Part shown: in pieces, positions 49,315 to 58,528 of the stretch
How positions within the stretch are numbered: the stretch's first letter is position 1
How the letters are laid out: each line of letters opens with the position of its first letter
Assembly (NCBI GenBank): GCA_016783505.1
Contig: JADHWK010000006.1
Span: forward strand, 20,276-84,275
Direction of reading: 5' to 3'
Length of the DNA stretch: 64,000 nucleotides
Origin: Candidatus Zhuqueibacterota bacterium
GTDB taxonomy: Bacteria; BS750m-G25
Notes under the pieces: generated by a model
What the model saw: only the letters and a program-made list of their open reading frames with translations
What the model was told of the DNA's origin: nothing
Database searches by the model: none
Program-made: the position numbers and the translations under genes

Positions 49315-51714
49315 ATGAAAAAGTTCTTATCAATCATTCTGGGGTTGCTGGTCATGTCTTCTATTGCCGGGGCCCAGCTACTCGTGCCCACCCAATCGGT
49401 GGCCACCACCGACGATGCCTTATCTACCGCCGTAAATCCGGCTGGGCTGGGGGTCAACCGTAAAGCCCAGGGATATCTACTGGGGACTTATAACGGCGAT
49501 TTCGGCCGGAACAGCAGTTTATTCCTGTCCGCTGACGGCTTAGGCTTCGGGGCCGGGTGGTTGGAGGAAGGGGGTTCCCATTATCAGCACTACATCCTGG
49601 CCCTGGGGAGCTATTCCGGTAGTGGATTTTACCTGGGGGGGAGCTATGAATGGTTCGGGACGGTGGATCGTTCCGGGATATTCAACCTGGGGGCACTGTA
49701 CCGCCCCTTTCCCTCCCTGTCGTTGGGGCTTGCCGCCCGTCAAATCAACAAACCGGATGGGATTTATCCCCAGTATGACATCGGAATTGCCCTGCGATCT
49801 TTCGGCAATCGGCTGACGCTGGCTCTGGACGCCAGCCTGAACAAAATGGGCGATAACGCCTACGGAGACAGCCTGAACCCTACCCTTCTGGTCAACTTAG
49901 AGATGGTTGACGGGATCGTCTTTAGGGGTCATTACTCTGAAGACGGCTACGGGGTAGGACTGGGTATTAACTTTAGCTCTGCAGGACTGGGGGGATACAG
50001 CTCTTTTTCCGACGGTTCCCATCAGGGGGGCGTATCCTACGCCCGCTTTTCCGCCGAGAGGTATCGCACCGTATTCAAAAAGCGGCCCGCCCAATTCATT
50101 GAGCTAAAACTGTCGGGTCCCATCTTTGTGGGAAAACCGGGTTTTTCCCTGTTCGGTCCCAAGGGTTGGACGATGAAATCCCTGATTAATCGAATCAAAC
50201 AGCTTAAGGAGGACGAAGCCGTTTCCGGGATGATTCTGAAGCTGGGGCCCGTTGGGGTGGGGTGGGGTAAGATGCAGGAGATCCGGGACGCCCTGACCGG
50301 TTTTCGGGAAGGGGGCAAGCAAATCATCTGCTTCATGGAAATGGGGGGGAACGGCCAGTATTATCTGGCCTCGGTCTGCGATAAGATTTATATGGAACCC
50401 TCAGGCTATCTTAATTTTAACGGCCTGCGGGTTGAAGTAACCTTCCTGAAGGGAACCCTGGATAAGCTGGGAATTAAGGCCGAGCTGGAGCACATCGGCC
50501 GCTACAAATCCGCCTCTGACATGCTCACCCGTGACTCCATGTCTGTGGCCCATCGGGAGGTGATGAACTCTATTCTTGATGACCTCTTCGACCAGTTCAC
50601 TACCCAGATCGCCGAGAGTCGCCATTTCACTAACGAAGAATTGGTGGAGAAAATCGATCGGGGCCCCTATACTGCTAAGGAGGCCTACGAGGCCGGACTG
50701 GTGGATTCCTTAGTCTATGAAGACCAACTGGAGGATTTGGCCAAACGGGTAGGCGGGGAGAAAGTCAAGGTTGTGAAGGCCAAAAAGTATTTTAAGCGCA
50801 AGGACTACGTCCATGATTGGGTTGATCCCACCCGGGATAAGATCGCCATTGTTTACGCTACCGGACTCATCGTCCCCGGTAAAAGTGAGACCGACCCCTT
50901 CACGGGCAGTAAGACCATGGGCTCGGAGACCATCGCAAAGGCCATCAGAAACGCCCGGGAGAACGAGGGGGTGAAGGCCATCGTCTTCCGTATTGATTCG
51001 GGTGGGGGTTCCGGGCTGGCCTCCGATATCATCTGGCATGAGGTTAAATTAACCACCGAGGGGGAGAAGAAAAAACCCTTCATCGTCTCCATGGCCGACG
51101 TGGCCGGGTCGGGAGGTTACTATATCGCCTGTGCCGCCGATACTATCGTGGCCGAACCGGGCACCATCACCGGTTCCATCGGGGTTATCTCGGGTAAGTT
51201 TGACATCAGTGGGCTGGAGCGCAAGATCGGCTTTCACACCGACATTATCAAACGTGGTGAACACGCCGATATTTACTCCAGTTCCAGGGGCTTTACCGAG
51301 GAGGAGCGGGAGAAGGTTCGCAAGCAGATACGGGAATTCTACGAGGATTTTATCGCCAAGGTGGCCGAGGGTAGGGACACAAACGCCGTTTATATAGATT
51401 CGATCGGCATGGGCCGCATCTGGACGGGTAGACAAGGTGTAGGTATCGGTCTGGTGGATACCCTGGGGGGATTGGATCTAGCGGTAGAGATCGCTAAGGC
51501 GGCGGCAGGGATCCCCGCAGAAAAGGGGGTGGACCTTGAGATCTATCCCAGGTTGAAGAAATTCGGGATTGAGCTGAAAATCGGTTCGATGCTAGTCAGG
51601 GGCTTTACCCTTTCACCCGAGGAACGACTGGCCTTAAGAATTGAAGAGCTGAGGAAACTCTACGCTTCAGGCCAGCCCCTGCTGATCATGCCTTACAATA
51701 TAAAAATTGAATAA
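49315..51714 (+). CDS. sppA: Outer-membrane barrel-like domain fused to SppA peptidase
   Basis: 799 residues from ATG 49315, correctly spaced from AGGGAGG (ATG 49309 would abut it). Signal peptide to about AGAQ. Residues about 20-245 resemble a PorV/FadL-type barrel (SVATTDDALSTAVNPAGLGVNRKAQGYLLGTYNG...SSAGLGGYSSFSDGSHQGG). From about 260 come two ClpP-fold domains of the long SppA type: the lysine in RYKSASDML (about K398) and the serine in DVAGSGGYYIACAAD (about S599) form the Ser/Lys dyad. SppA degrades signal peptides and membrane remnants. A barrel-linked form would sit at the outer membrane or periplasm. Intact. Confidence 0.82.
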   Translation: MKKFLSIILGLLVMSSIAGAQLLVPTQSVATTDDALSTAVNPAGLGVNRKAQGYLLGTYNGDFGRNSSLFLSADGLGFGAGWLEEGGSHYQHYILALGSYSGSGFYLGGSYEWFGTVDRSGIFNLGALYRPFPSLSLGLAARQINKPDGIYPQYDIGIALRSFGNRLTLALDASLNKMGDNAYGDSLNPTLLVNLEMVDGIVFRGHYSEDGYGVGLGINFSSAGLGGYSSFSDGSHQGGVSYARFSAERYRTVFKKRPAQFIELKLSGPIFVGKPGFSLFGPKGWTMKSLINRIKQLKEDEAVSGMILKLGPVGVGWGKMQEIRDALTGFREGGKQIICFMEMGGNGQYYLASVCDKIYMEPSGYLNFNGLRVEVTFLKGTLDKLGIKAELEHIGRYKSASDMLTRDSMSVAHREVMNSILDDLFDQFTTQIAESRHFTNEELVEKIDRGPYTAKEAYEAGLVDSLVYEDQLEDLAKRVGGEKVKVVKAKKYFKRKDYVHDWVDPTRDKIAIVYATGLIVPGKSETDPFTGSKTMGSETIAKAIRNARENEGVKAIVFRIDSGGGSGLASDIIWHEVKLTTEGEKKKPFIVSMADVAGSGGYYIACAADTIVAEPGTITGSIGVISGKFDISGLERKIGFHTDIIKRGEHADIYSSSRGFTEEEREKVRKQIREFYEDFIAKVAEGRDTNAVYIDSIGMGRIWTGRQGVGIGLVDTLGGLDLAVEIAKAAAGIPAEKGVDLEIYPRLKKFGIELKIGSMLVRGFTLSPEERLALRIEELRKLYASGQPLLIMPYNIKIE

Positions 51715-52257
51715 CTAGACTTTGGCAAAAATCACTTTTTAGTGGATCAGGATAAAAACCGTTGAAACGGTTAAGAATGACGTTTTGGGTTTCGTTTAAC
51801 CCCCAGTTAAAACTGGGGGTTATTTATTACTAATTTGGACACAGTAGCCCCCGAATTAATTCGGGGGTTAACGATTTCTTAACAACTTAACAACAGAAAT
51901 AACCGATTTATCGGTTTTGTTTACTGCACAGTATAAAATTTACCAAAGTTTGGTGAATAATACTATATTCGAACTACCCGGGCAATATCCATATTCCCTT
52001 CAATAAAATCAAAAAGCCCGAAATTAACCAAACATTCGGGGATTTTTGATAGTCAGTAATAAAAAAAGATGTTGCTTTTTAGAGAAATTTTTTTTATTAT
52101 ACATCGAATATGATAATCTTTAACTTTGGCTCTATTTAGATTTCCCCCTCTTTATTAAAGGGGGGAATAAGGGGGGATTTCAATGGGGCACTTTGAGAAA
52201 GGTCAAAAGATTCAGAAATAGGATTTAGTGTTGAACTGTTGCGGGATTGGATAGACT
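51715..52257. other. Hairpin-rich intergenic region
   Basis: 543 bp without a gene. Holds the composite REP unit (51754-51821), CCCCCGAATTAATTCGGGGG (51848-51867), AACCGATTTATCGGTT followed by TTG (51901-51916), AGCCCGAA...TTCGGGGATTTTT (about 52015-52048, terminator-like), and CCCCCTCTTTATTAAAGGGGGGAATAAGGGGGGATTT (52144-52180). The first unit reappears inverted after the next gene. Confidence 0.6.
51754..51821 (+). repeat. Composite REP unit, left copy
   Basis: AAACCGTTGAAACGGTTAAGAATGACGTTTT then CCCCCAGTTAAAACTGGGGG. Two palindromes with a fixed linker. The reverse complement of the unit is at 53786-53856, so the prenol kinase gene is enclosed by an inverted pair. Confidence 0.75.
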
Positions 52258-53748
52258 ATGGAAAAGATTCCTCTTTCAGACTGGATTGCTTTTGGGGGGT
52301 TACTTTCAGGCCTTTTCGTTTTTGTGGGGGCGGCGGAGAAGATCCGGTCCCGGCTGGGCTGGCCGGGCGAGGTGACCAGGAAGTTAGTGCACGTGCTGGT
52401 AGGGGTGCTGGTGTTCTCTACCCCCTTCTTTATCCAATCGCCTATACCCCTCTATATTCTGGCCATCATCTTCATCGTAGTGAACTTCACTACCACAAAA
52501 TTTGGACTGCTGAAAGGAATGCACGACACCGAACGGGTGACCTATGGAACTACATATTACCCCATAGCTTTCCTGTTTTTGGTCCTCTTCTTCTGGAAAG
52601 ACTACAAGGTCGTCCTGATGGCGGCCATGCTCATTCTGGCCCTGGGGGATGCAGCGGCCACTTTAGTGGGAAAAAATATTAGGGGAGCGCACATCTATTA
52701 TTTCAGCAAAGCGAAAAAATCTGTCGAAGGGTCATCCACCCTGTTTCTCCTTACCGTAATAATCACTTTGTTGTGCCTTCATTATTTGGGATATATAGAT
52801 GGTCTAAAGATTCATTTTCCGGAGGCCCTGTGGATAGCGGTGTTGACGGCCATCGGGGCTGTGGTGATTGAGGCCCTCTCCGGATACGGATTGGACAATC
52901 TGTTCACCCCCTTAGGTGCTGCCTTCATAACCCATTTCATGATCGTCCACGGACCGGTGACCAACCTGTACTTCACCCTGGGGATGATCTTTGCCCTGGT
53001 CGTGGTTATCATCTCCATTAGGGCTAAATTCCTGGAGCTGGGGGGGGCAGCGGCTACCTTTCTTTTGGGATGGGCTATTTTCGGGATCGGGGGCTGGTCC
53101 TGGGCGTTACCCATCCTGGTCTTCTTCTTCCTATCCAGCATTATCTCCAAACTGGGAAAAAACAAGAAAAAGGAATACGAAGGGCTGTTCGCCAAGTCCA
53201 GCCGCAGGGACCTGGGCCAGGTACTGGCCAACGGGGGGGCGGCGGGGTTACTGATGCTCGGGTGGAATTTTTTTTCTAACGATCTATTCTATCTTCTGTA
53301 TCTGGGCACGCTGGCGGCGGTAACGGCCGATACTTGGGGCACCGAAGTGGGCCTCTGGATCGGGGGTCAGCCGCGGTCGATCCTTTCCTTCAAACAGTTA
53401 CCCAAAGGGGCCTCCGGCGGCATAACCCTACGGGGAACCCTGGGGGCTGCCGTGGGGGCGGGCCTCATCGCCCTGACCGGCTATGGGCTGCGACCGGACC
53501 TGATCGGGATTCGGATAGGGACCTTTATCGCCCTCAGCGGTCTTTTAGCCAGCTTAGTGGACAGCGTCTTAGGGATTACCATTCAGGCCCAGTATGAATG
53601 CCCAGTCTGTCAAAAACTAACGGAGCGGGCCAGGCACTGCGGGGATCGGGTCACTGAGCTGAAATCGGGCTTCCCCTGGATTGATAATGATATGGTCAAC
53701 TGGGGCTGTGCTCTGTCGGGAATTTTTCTCATGTGGCTGTTGGTGTAA
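52258..53748 (+). CDS. Phytol/dolichol kinase-like domain fused to DUF92 (VTE6-like)
   Basis: 496 residues, about 12 membrane helices. N-terminal half (about 1-230): RKLVHVLVGVLVF, GMHDTERVTYGTTYYPIAF, LALGDAAATLVGKNIRG, KSVEGSSTLF, the CTP-dependent phytol/dolichol kinase family (VTE5-like). C-terminal half (about 240-496): LELGGAAATFLLGWAIFGIGGWSWALPILVFFFLSSIISKLG, TLAAVTADTWGTEVGLWIG, PKGASGGITLRGTLGA, DSVLGITIQAQYECPVC, the DUF92/VTE6 family, reported to phosphorylate phytyl phosphate. Thus one protein could convert a prenol to its diphosphate in two steps. A prenol-salvage role is inference; the fusion is directly seen. Confidence 0.78.
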   Translation: MEKIPLSDWIAFGGLLSGLFVFVGAAEKIRSRLGWPGEVTRKLVHVLVGVLVFSTPFFIQSPIPLYILAIIFIVVNFTTTKFGLLKGMHDTERVTYGTTYYPIAFLFLVLFFWKDYKVVLMAAMLILALGDAAATLVGKNIRGAHIYYFSKAKKSVEGSSTLFLLTVIITLLCLHYLGYIDGLKIHFPEALWIAVLTAIGAVVIEALSGYGLDNLFTPLGAAFITHFMIVHGPVTNLYFTLGMIFALVVVIISIRAKFLELGGAAATFLLGWAIFGIGGWSWALPILVFFFLSSIISKLGKNKKKEYEGLFAKSSRRDLGQVLANGGAAGLLMLGWNFFSNDLFYLLYLGTLAAVTADTWGTEVGLWIGGQPRSILSFKQLPKGASGGITLRGTLGAAVGAGLIALTGYGLRPDLIGIRIGTFIALSGLLASLVDSVLGITIQAQYECPVCQKLTERARHCGDRVTELKSGFPWIDNDMVNWGCALSGIFLMWLLV

Positions 53749-53785
53749 CTATAAGGAATGAAAAACCGCTGACGAATTAATGATA

Positions 53786-53856
53786 GCCCCCAGTTTTAAC
53801 TGGGGGTAAGTAAGTCCGAAGTTTAAAACGTCATTTTTAACCGTTTCAACGGTTTA
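53786..53856 (-). repeat. Composite REP unit, right copy (inverted)
   Basis: CCCCCAGTTTTAACTGGGGG ... AAAACGTCATTTTTAACCGTTTCAACGGTTT, the reverse complement of 51754-51821 apart from the middle linker. Confidence 0.75.
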
Positions 53857-53917
53857 TTATATTAATCCATTCAAAAAAACATTTTTGCTAAGGTTTAGTA
53901 TTTATGAAGGAGCAGCC

Positions 53918-56107
53918 ATGAAAAGCACAATCTGTAAGGTATTTATCCTGTCCCTCGTTTTTTACCTGGCCGGTTGTTATGAAAAGCAAAGGATATGGGT
54001 CCTGGAAGGGCCGGAAAGCCCCCCCAAAATTTTAAGCCACGATCTTTCCCTTGAAATTGACCCTACCAATCATACCTTGAAGGCTACCGACCAATTTCAG
54101 ACCCAGGGATCCAAGGGGGGCCAGTTCTTCTTTTTTCTGAACAAAAACCTGTCCATTGAAAGCTTAGCCCTTGAGGGGACAGGGGTGATCTTTGAGACCG
54201 CGGACACCTTTAACGTAAGAGACTATGAAAAAGTGGTGGACGAGGGGGTAATAGAGGCCTACGGGCGCGCCAGGCTGATTACTTTCCCCCTTCCCCAGAG
54301 TGGGGACAGTTCCTTTTCGGTAACGGTTGCCTATCGAGGGATTATCTACGACACCCTGGGGGTAGCCCGGTTCTCCAGGGGGGAGGTGGCCGATCAGACC
54401 ACCGGTTTAATCGGGGATGAGGGGGTCTACCTGAGCCCCGACGGATTCTGGTATCCTAAGGTCCCGGAGTCCTTCTCTACTTTTAAGGTGACCTCCCTCA
54501 CCCCGGTGGATTTTGAGACCGTCACCCAGGGAAAGCGAATCCTTCACCAGCTTCAAGGGGACAAGCTCAGGACCGTCTGGGAAGCGGTCCATCCCTCCGA
54601 TGGCCTTTACTTCATCGCCGGTCGCTATGAAGTGACCCGGGAGGATCATAACGGGGTGATGGTCTACGCTTTCTTCTTCCCCGAAGAACGGGAGCTGGTT
54701 CCCCAGTACATCGGTGCCGTTAAACGGTATCTGGATATGTACAGCCGGATGTTGGGTCCCTATCCCTACGCCAAGTTTGCGGTGGTGGAGAACTTCTTTC
54801 CTACCGGCTATGGCATGCCCTCCTACACGTTGCTGGGAAGAGCGGTCATCCGATTGCCGTTTATTGTTTACACCTCCCTGGGGCATGAAGTGCTTCACAA
54901 CTGGTGGGGCAATTCGGTGTTTGTGAACTATGCCACCGGAAACTGGTGTGAGGGGCTGACCACTTACTTAGCCGATTATTACTATAAAGAACAGCAAAGC
55001 CCCGAGGCGGCTGAGGGATACCGGAAGGGGCTACTCAAGGATTATTATAGCTATGTTAATCCTGACAACGACTTTCCCCTGATCCAGTTCAGGGAGCGTA
55101 CCACCCCGGCCACCCGGGCGGTGGGCTACGGGAAGGCGGCCATGGTGTTCCACATGATGAGGAAGATGATCGGGGATCAAAATTTTTTCCTTGCCTTAAA
55201 GAATATCGTCCGGGAAAAGAGCTGGCAGAAGGCCTCGTGGGCGGACTTTCAAAGGGTTTTTGAAGAGCAGGCCGGCGAGGACTTTTCCTGGTTTTTCCGC
55301 CAGTGGGTAACCGAGGGGGGAGCCCCAACACTTGTTCTTAAGAAGGTAGATTACGTTCAGTTGGGGGGAGTCAATCAGTTTAATATCCACCTGACCCAGG
55401 AAGGGAAGTTTTACCGGCTGCTGGTGCCCATTCGTTTGACCACCGAGAGCGGGTCGGTGGATACGGCGGTCTGGCATGACGGTGGGGTGAAGGTGATCAC
55501 CCTGGAAACAAAAGGGAAACCCATCTCACTGGAGATTGATCCCGACTTCGATATCTTCCGGCGGCTGGACCGGGGTGAAATCGCCCCCACCTTAAGTTTG
55601 GTGCTGGGGGATAAAAACCAACTGATTATCTTACCAACAGGAACGACCGAAGAGAAAAAGCAAGCCTACGCCGGGATCGCCGGGCGGCTGGGACGTACGG
55701 GAGAAGCGGTAGTAGTGCCCGACACCGGGGTCACCGAAGATCAATTGCGGGGAAATTCCTTTCTCCTGCTGGGGGGGCCCGGGGAAAACAGGGTGGTGGA
55801 TGCGTTGGGACCTCCAAGTTACGATTTTGCTTTGACCGTAAAAGGGTATTCTTTAGTCGGACGGGAATATAAAGACGGGGATTTCAGCGTAATGGTGGCC
55901 CGCTACAACCCCTGGAACCCTGATAAGGGGGTGGTGATCTACGCCGGTTTAAGCCCGGCGGGGATTTCTGCCGCCGGCGGCAAACTGATCCACTACGGGA
56001 AATATAGCTATTTGGCCTTTGACGGTGGGAAAAATGTGGCCAAGGGGATCTGGAGGGTGACTGAAAGTCCTCTGGTTTACAGATTTAAACCTGGGTCCGA
56101 AAATTAA
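53918..56107 (+). CDS. M1-like metallopeptidase lipoprotein
   Basis: 729 residues from ATG 53918, with GAAGGAG spaced 6 nt before. Lipobox FYLAGC at about 20-25. N-terminal beta-saddle domain, then catalytic region with GHEVLHNWWGN (zinc His323 and His327, Glu324) and NWCEGLTTYLADYY (zinc Glu345). Spacing between HExxH and the Glu is 17, one less than usual. The exopeptidase GAMEN motif is replaced by YGMPSYTLLG, so it is an M1-like relative that may not be an aminopeptidase. The C-terminal 150 residues form an extra domain that I cannot name. Anchored in a membrane facing the periplasm. Confidence 0.82.
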   Translation: MKSTICKVFILSLVFYLAGCYEKQRIWVLEGPESPPKILSHDLSLEIDPTNHTLKATDQFQTQGSKGGQFFFFLNKNLSIESLALEGTGVIFETADTFNVRDYEKVVDEGVIEAYGRARLITFPLPQSGDSSFSVTVAYRGIIYDTLGVARFSRGEVADQTTGLIGDEGVYLSPDGFWYPKVPESFSTFKVTSLTPVDFETVTQGKRILHQLQGDKLRTVWEAVHPSDGLYFIAGRYEVTREDHNGVMVYAFFFPEERELVPQYIGAVKRYLDMYSRMLGPYPYAKFAVVENFFPTGYGMPSYTLLGRAVIRLPFIVYTSLGHEVLHNWWGNSVFVNYATGNWCEGLTTYLADYYYKEQQSPEAAEGYRKGLLKDYYSYVNPDNDFPLIQFRERTTPATRAVGYGKAAMVFHMMRKMIGDQNFFLALKNIVREKSWQKASWADFQRVFEEQAGEDFSWFFRQWVTEGGAPTLVLKKVDYVQLGGVNQFNIHLTQEGKFYRLLVPIRLTTESGSVDTAVWHDGGVKVITLETKGKPISLEIDPDFDIFRRLDRGEIAPTLSLVLGDKNQLIILPTGTTEEKKQAYAGIAGRLGRTGEAVVVPDTGVTEDQLRGNSFLLLGGPGENRVVDALGPPSYDFALTVKGYSLVGREYKDGDFSVMVARYNPWNPDKGVVIYAGLSPAGISAAGGKLIHYGKYSYLAFDGGKNVAKGIWRVTESPLVYRFKPGSEN

Positions 56108-56216
56108 ACACTGAAAATCACTGAATTGTTGATTGCTAATTGTTAAAACCGAGGCTCCTGCAGCAATCAGCAATTAGCAATCATTTCACTATCGTTTAGT
56201 GTTTTCCGAATCTAGA
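56106..56216. repeat. Dispersed imperfect palindrome, family A copy 4
   Basis: AACACTGAAAATCACTGAATTGTTGATTGCTAATTGTTAAAACCGAGGCTCCTGCAGCAATCAGCAATTAGCAATCATTTCACTATCGTTTAGTGTTTTCCGAATCTAG. It begins at the last bases of the peptidase stop codon and ends 55 bp before the OPT gene. Confidence 0.85.
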
Positions 56217-56271
56217 TTTAACGACCTTTGCTTCAGTATTTACTCTGGTTTACAAATTCGAAGGAGACGCT

Positions 56272-58296
56272 ATGGAGACGGAAAAGCCTATTCAGCTTCC
56301 CAAGAATGCCTTTACTGAACTGAAGCCCGGGGAGACCTATACCCCCATCATTACCGCTGAAAGAGGGGTGGCCGAGCTTACCCTCCGTTCGGTGGTTTTT
56401 GGACTGCTGATGGCGGTGCTGTTCTCGGGGGCGGCCGCCTACATTGCCCTCAAGCTGGGCCAGGGGATCGAAACTGCTATTCCCATTGCCATCCTGGCGG
56501 TGGGCTACTCGGCGATGTTGGCCCGCAAAAGCACCCTGATCGAGAATGTCAATATCCTGGCCATCGGGGCCACCTCGGGGATCATCGTGGGGGGATCGGT
56601 GTTCGTCATGCCCGCCATTTACATACTCGGAGTAGAACATCTATCCAGTTTCTTCCAAATTTGCCTGGTGCCCCTGTTCGGGGCTGTTCTCGGAGCCCTG
56701 TTCTTGATCCCTTTTCGGCGTTACTTCGTCGCTGACCAGCATGGTAAACTCCCCTTTCCCGAGGCCACCGCTACCACCGAGGTATTGGTGACCGGGGAGA
56801 GGGGGGGCAAACAAGCCAAGGTGCTGGTCTATGCCATGGCTATCGGGGGCCTTTTTGACTTTATCGGACCCTCCATGCATGCCTGGGCCGAGAATTTCAC
56901 CACCTCCCTCATCGGTGCCCTCTCCACTTTGACCCACAAAATAAAAGCCGTCTTCTCGCTGAACACCTCAGCGGCCATCTGCGGGCTGGGTTACCTCATT
57001 GGGGTCCGCTACGCCGCTATCATCCTGGCCGGGTCCATGATGTCCTGGTTTGTGCTGGTCCCCCTGTTCGCCCACCTGGGAGGCTTTATCCAGGGACCCA
57101 TTTCCCCTGACCTACAGCCTTTATCGAAGATGAGCGCCGAAGATATTTTCTACAACTACGCCCGCTACGTAGGCATCGGTGGCATTTTCGCCGCCGGTCT
57201 TATTTCGATCCTAAAAATGTCATCGGTGATCGTCAAGGCCCTCCGCCAGGCGTTCGGTGAGATCTTCCGGTCCCGTGGGAAAGAAAGTGGGGAACCCGCT
57301 GAGCTCACTCGCACCGACCGGGACATAAGGATGGCCACCGTGTTCGGGTGGATTTTGGGGGTGTCGTTTTTACTCTGGATCTATTTTCGCTTCGTGGTGC
57401 TGGTGGGCCAGACCAACCCTACGGCCCTCTCCTTGGTCTCGATCCTGATAACCTTGGTGATCGCCTTCCTGTTTGCCTCGGTCTCGGCGTGGGCGGTGGC
57501 CATGATCAGCGTTACCCCCATCTCGGGGATGACGTTGATGACGCTCATAATCTCGGCGGTCCTTCTGTCCCAGCTCGGCCTGGGAGGTCCCGGGGGGATG
57601 CTGGCTACCCTCCTCATCGGTGGGGTGGTGTGCACGGCTCTCTCCATGACGGCCACCCTGGTGACCGAATTTAAGATCGGTTACTGGCTGGGGGCCACCC
57701 CCCGCACTATCCAGTGGTCAAACATCCTCGCAGCAGTGGTATCCTCAGTTACGGTGACGGCGGTGATTATCCTTCTGGCCAAGGTGTATGGGTTTTCTCC
57801 CAGTGCTGTCCATCCCCAGCCGATGCCCGCCCCCCAGGCCAATGCCATGGCGGCCGTCCTCTCCAGCCTCATGGGGGGAGGTCAGGCCCCCTGGTTCCTC
57901 TACGGGCTGGGGGTGGTGTTCGCCGTTATCGTGGAGATGGTGGGGGTTTCGGGGCTGGCCTTCGCCCTGGGAATGTACCTTCCCATCGAGCTCAACTCGC
58001 CCATCCTGATGGGGGCCATCGTCGCCTGGCTGGTCAAGAAATCATCCTCAGAAGAGGGGACCTCAAAGGCCCGCCATGATAAGGGGCTCCTGATCGCCTC
58101 GGGGCTGATCGCCGGCGGGGCCATTATCGGGGTAGTATCGGCCCTCCTCAAATTTATCGAGGATAAATACCGGTTGGTCATCGTTCCCGACCTGGCCAAT
58201 ACCGGCCCCTGGGGCAACTGGCTGGGACTGGCGATGTTCTTAGGGCTCTGCGTCTATATCTACTGGGATTCCTGCCGGGCGAAGGGAAATAATTGA
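56272..58296 (+). CDS. OPT-family oligopeptide/metal-chelate transporter
   Basis: 674 residues, about 15 membrane segments. The N-terminus FTELKPGETYTPIITAERGVAELTLRSVVFGLLMAVLFSGAAAYIALKLGQGIETAIPIAIL and LPFPEATATTEVLVTGERGGKQAKVL are typical of prokaryotic OPT transporters, which take up oligopeptides or metal complexes. GAAGGAG precedes the ATG. The peptidase upstream could supply peptides, but a link is only suggested by proximity. Confidence 0.88.
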   Translation: METEKPIQLPKNAFTELKPGETYTPIITAERGVAELTLRSVVFGLLMAVLFSGAAAYIALKLGQGIETAIPIAILAVGYSAMLARKSTLIENVNILAIGATSGIIVGGSVFVMPAIYILGVEHLSSFFQICLVPLFGAVLGALFLIPFRRYFVADQHGKLPFPEATATTEVLVTGERGGKQAKVLVYAMAIGGLFDFIGPSMHAWAENFTTSLIGALSTLTHKIKAVFSLNTSAAICGLGYLIGVRYAAIILAGSMMSWFVLVPLFAHLGGFIQGPISPDLQPLSKMSAEDIFYNYARYVGIGGIFAAGLISILKMSSVIVKALRQAFGEIFRSRGKESGEPAELTRTDRDIRMATVFGWILGVSFLLWIYFRFVVLVGQTNPTALSLVSILITLVIAFLFASVSAWAVAMISVTPISGMTLMTLIISAVLLSQLGLGGPGGMLATLLIGGVVCTALSMTATLVTEFKIGYWLGATPRTIQWSNILAAVVSSVTVTAVIILLAKVYGFSPSAVHPQPMPAPQANAMAAVLSSLMGGGQAPWFLYGLGVVFAVIVEMVGVSGLAFALGMYLPIELNSPILMGAIVAWLVKKSSSEEGTSKARHDKGLLIASGLIAGGAIIGVVSALLKFIEDKYRLVIVPDLANTGPWGNWLGLAMFLGLCVYIYWDSCRAKGNN

Positions 58297-58330
58297 CGGT
58301 GTCTAATCTCAAAAAACGGGGATTTGATCT

Positions 58331-58490
58331 AACAGAGTTTGTAACCCTGTTTAGTATACCATTTTTCTAAACTTTTGATATTTCATCGGAAATTTGGGGT
58401 AAAAATGATTTTTTTGAAAGACACCGTCACAGACGGTGTCTGATTTGTTTTGTTAATATCCGATCAAACAGGGTTTGTAACCCTGTTTTG
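58331..58490. repeat. REP hairpins upstream of the second RAYT
   Basis: Type b: AACAGAGTT-TGT-AACCCTGTTT (58331) and AAACAGGGTT-TGT-AACCCTGTTT (58467). Type a: GACACCGTC-ACA-GACGGTGTC (58420-58440). Both have 9-10-bp stems and a 3-base loop. The order a then b, about 45 bases apart, repeats downstream of the RAYT. Confidence 0.88.
58350..58443 (+). repeat. Direct repeat, left copy, about 94 bp
   Basis: TTTAGTATACC-TTTTTCTAAACTTTTGATATTTCATCGGAAATTTGGGGTAAAAATGATTTTTTTGAAAGACACCGTCACAGACGGTGTCTGAT. The right copy at 63064-63149 matches with a few gaps and substitutions. The pair brackets the RAYT, restriction and HEPN genes. Confidence 0.75.
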
Positions 58491-58528
58491 AAATTACTTT
58501 TCAAAAGTGAATTTATGGGGAAAAGGTT

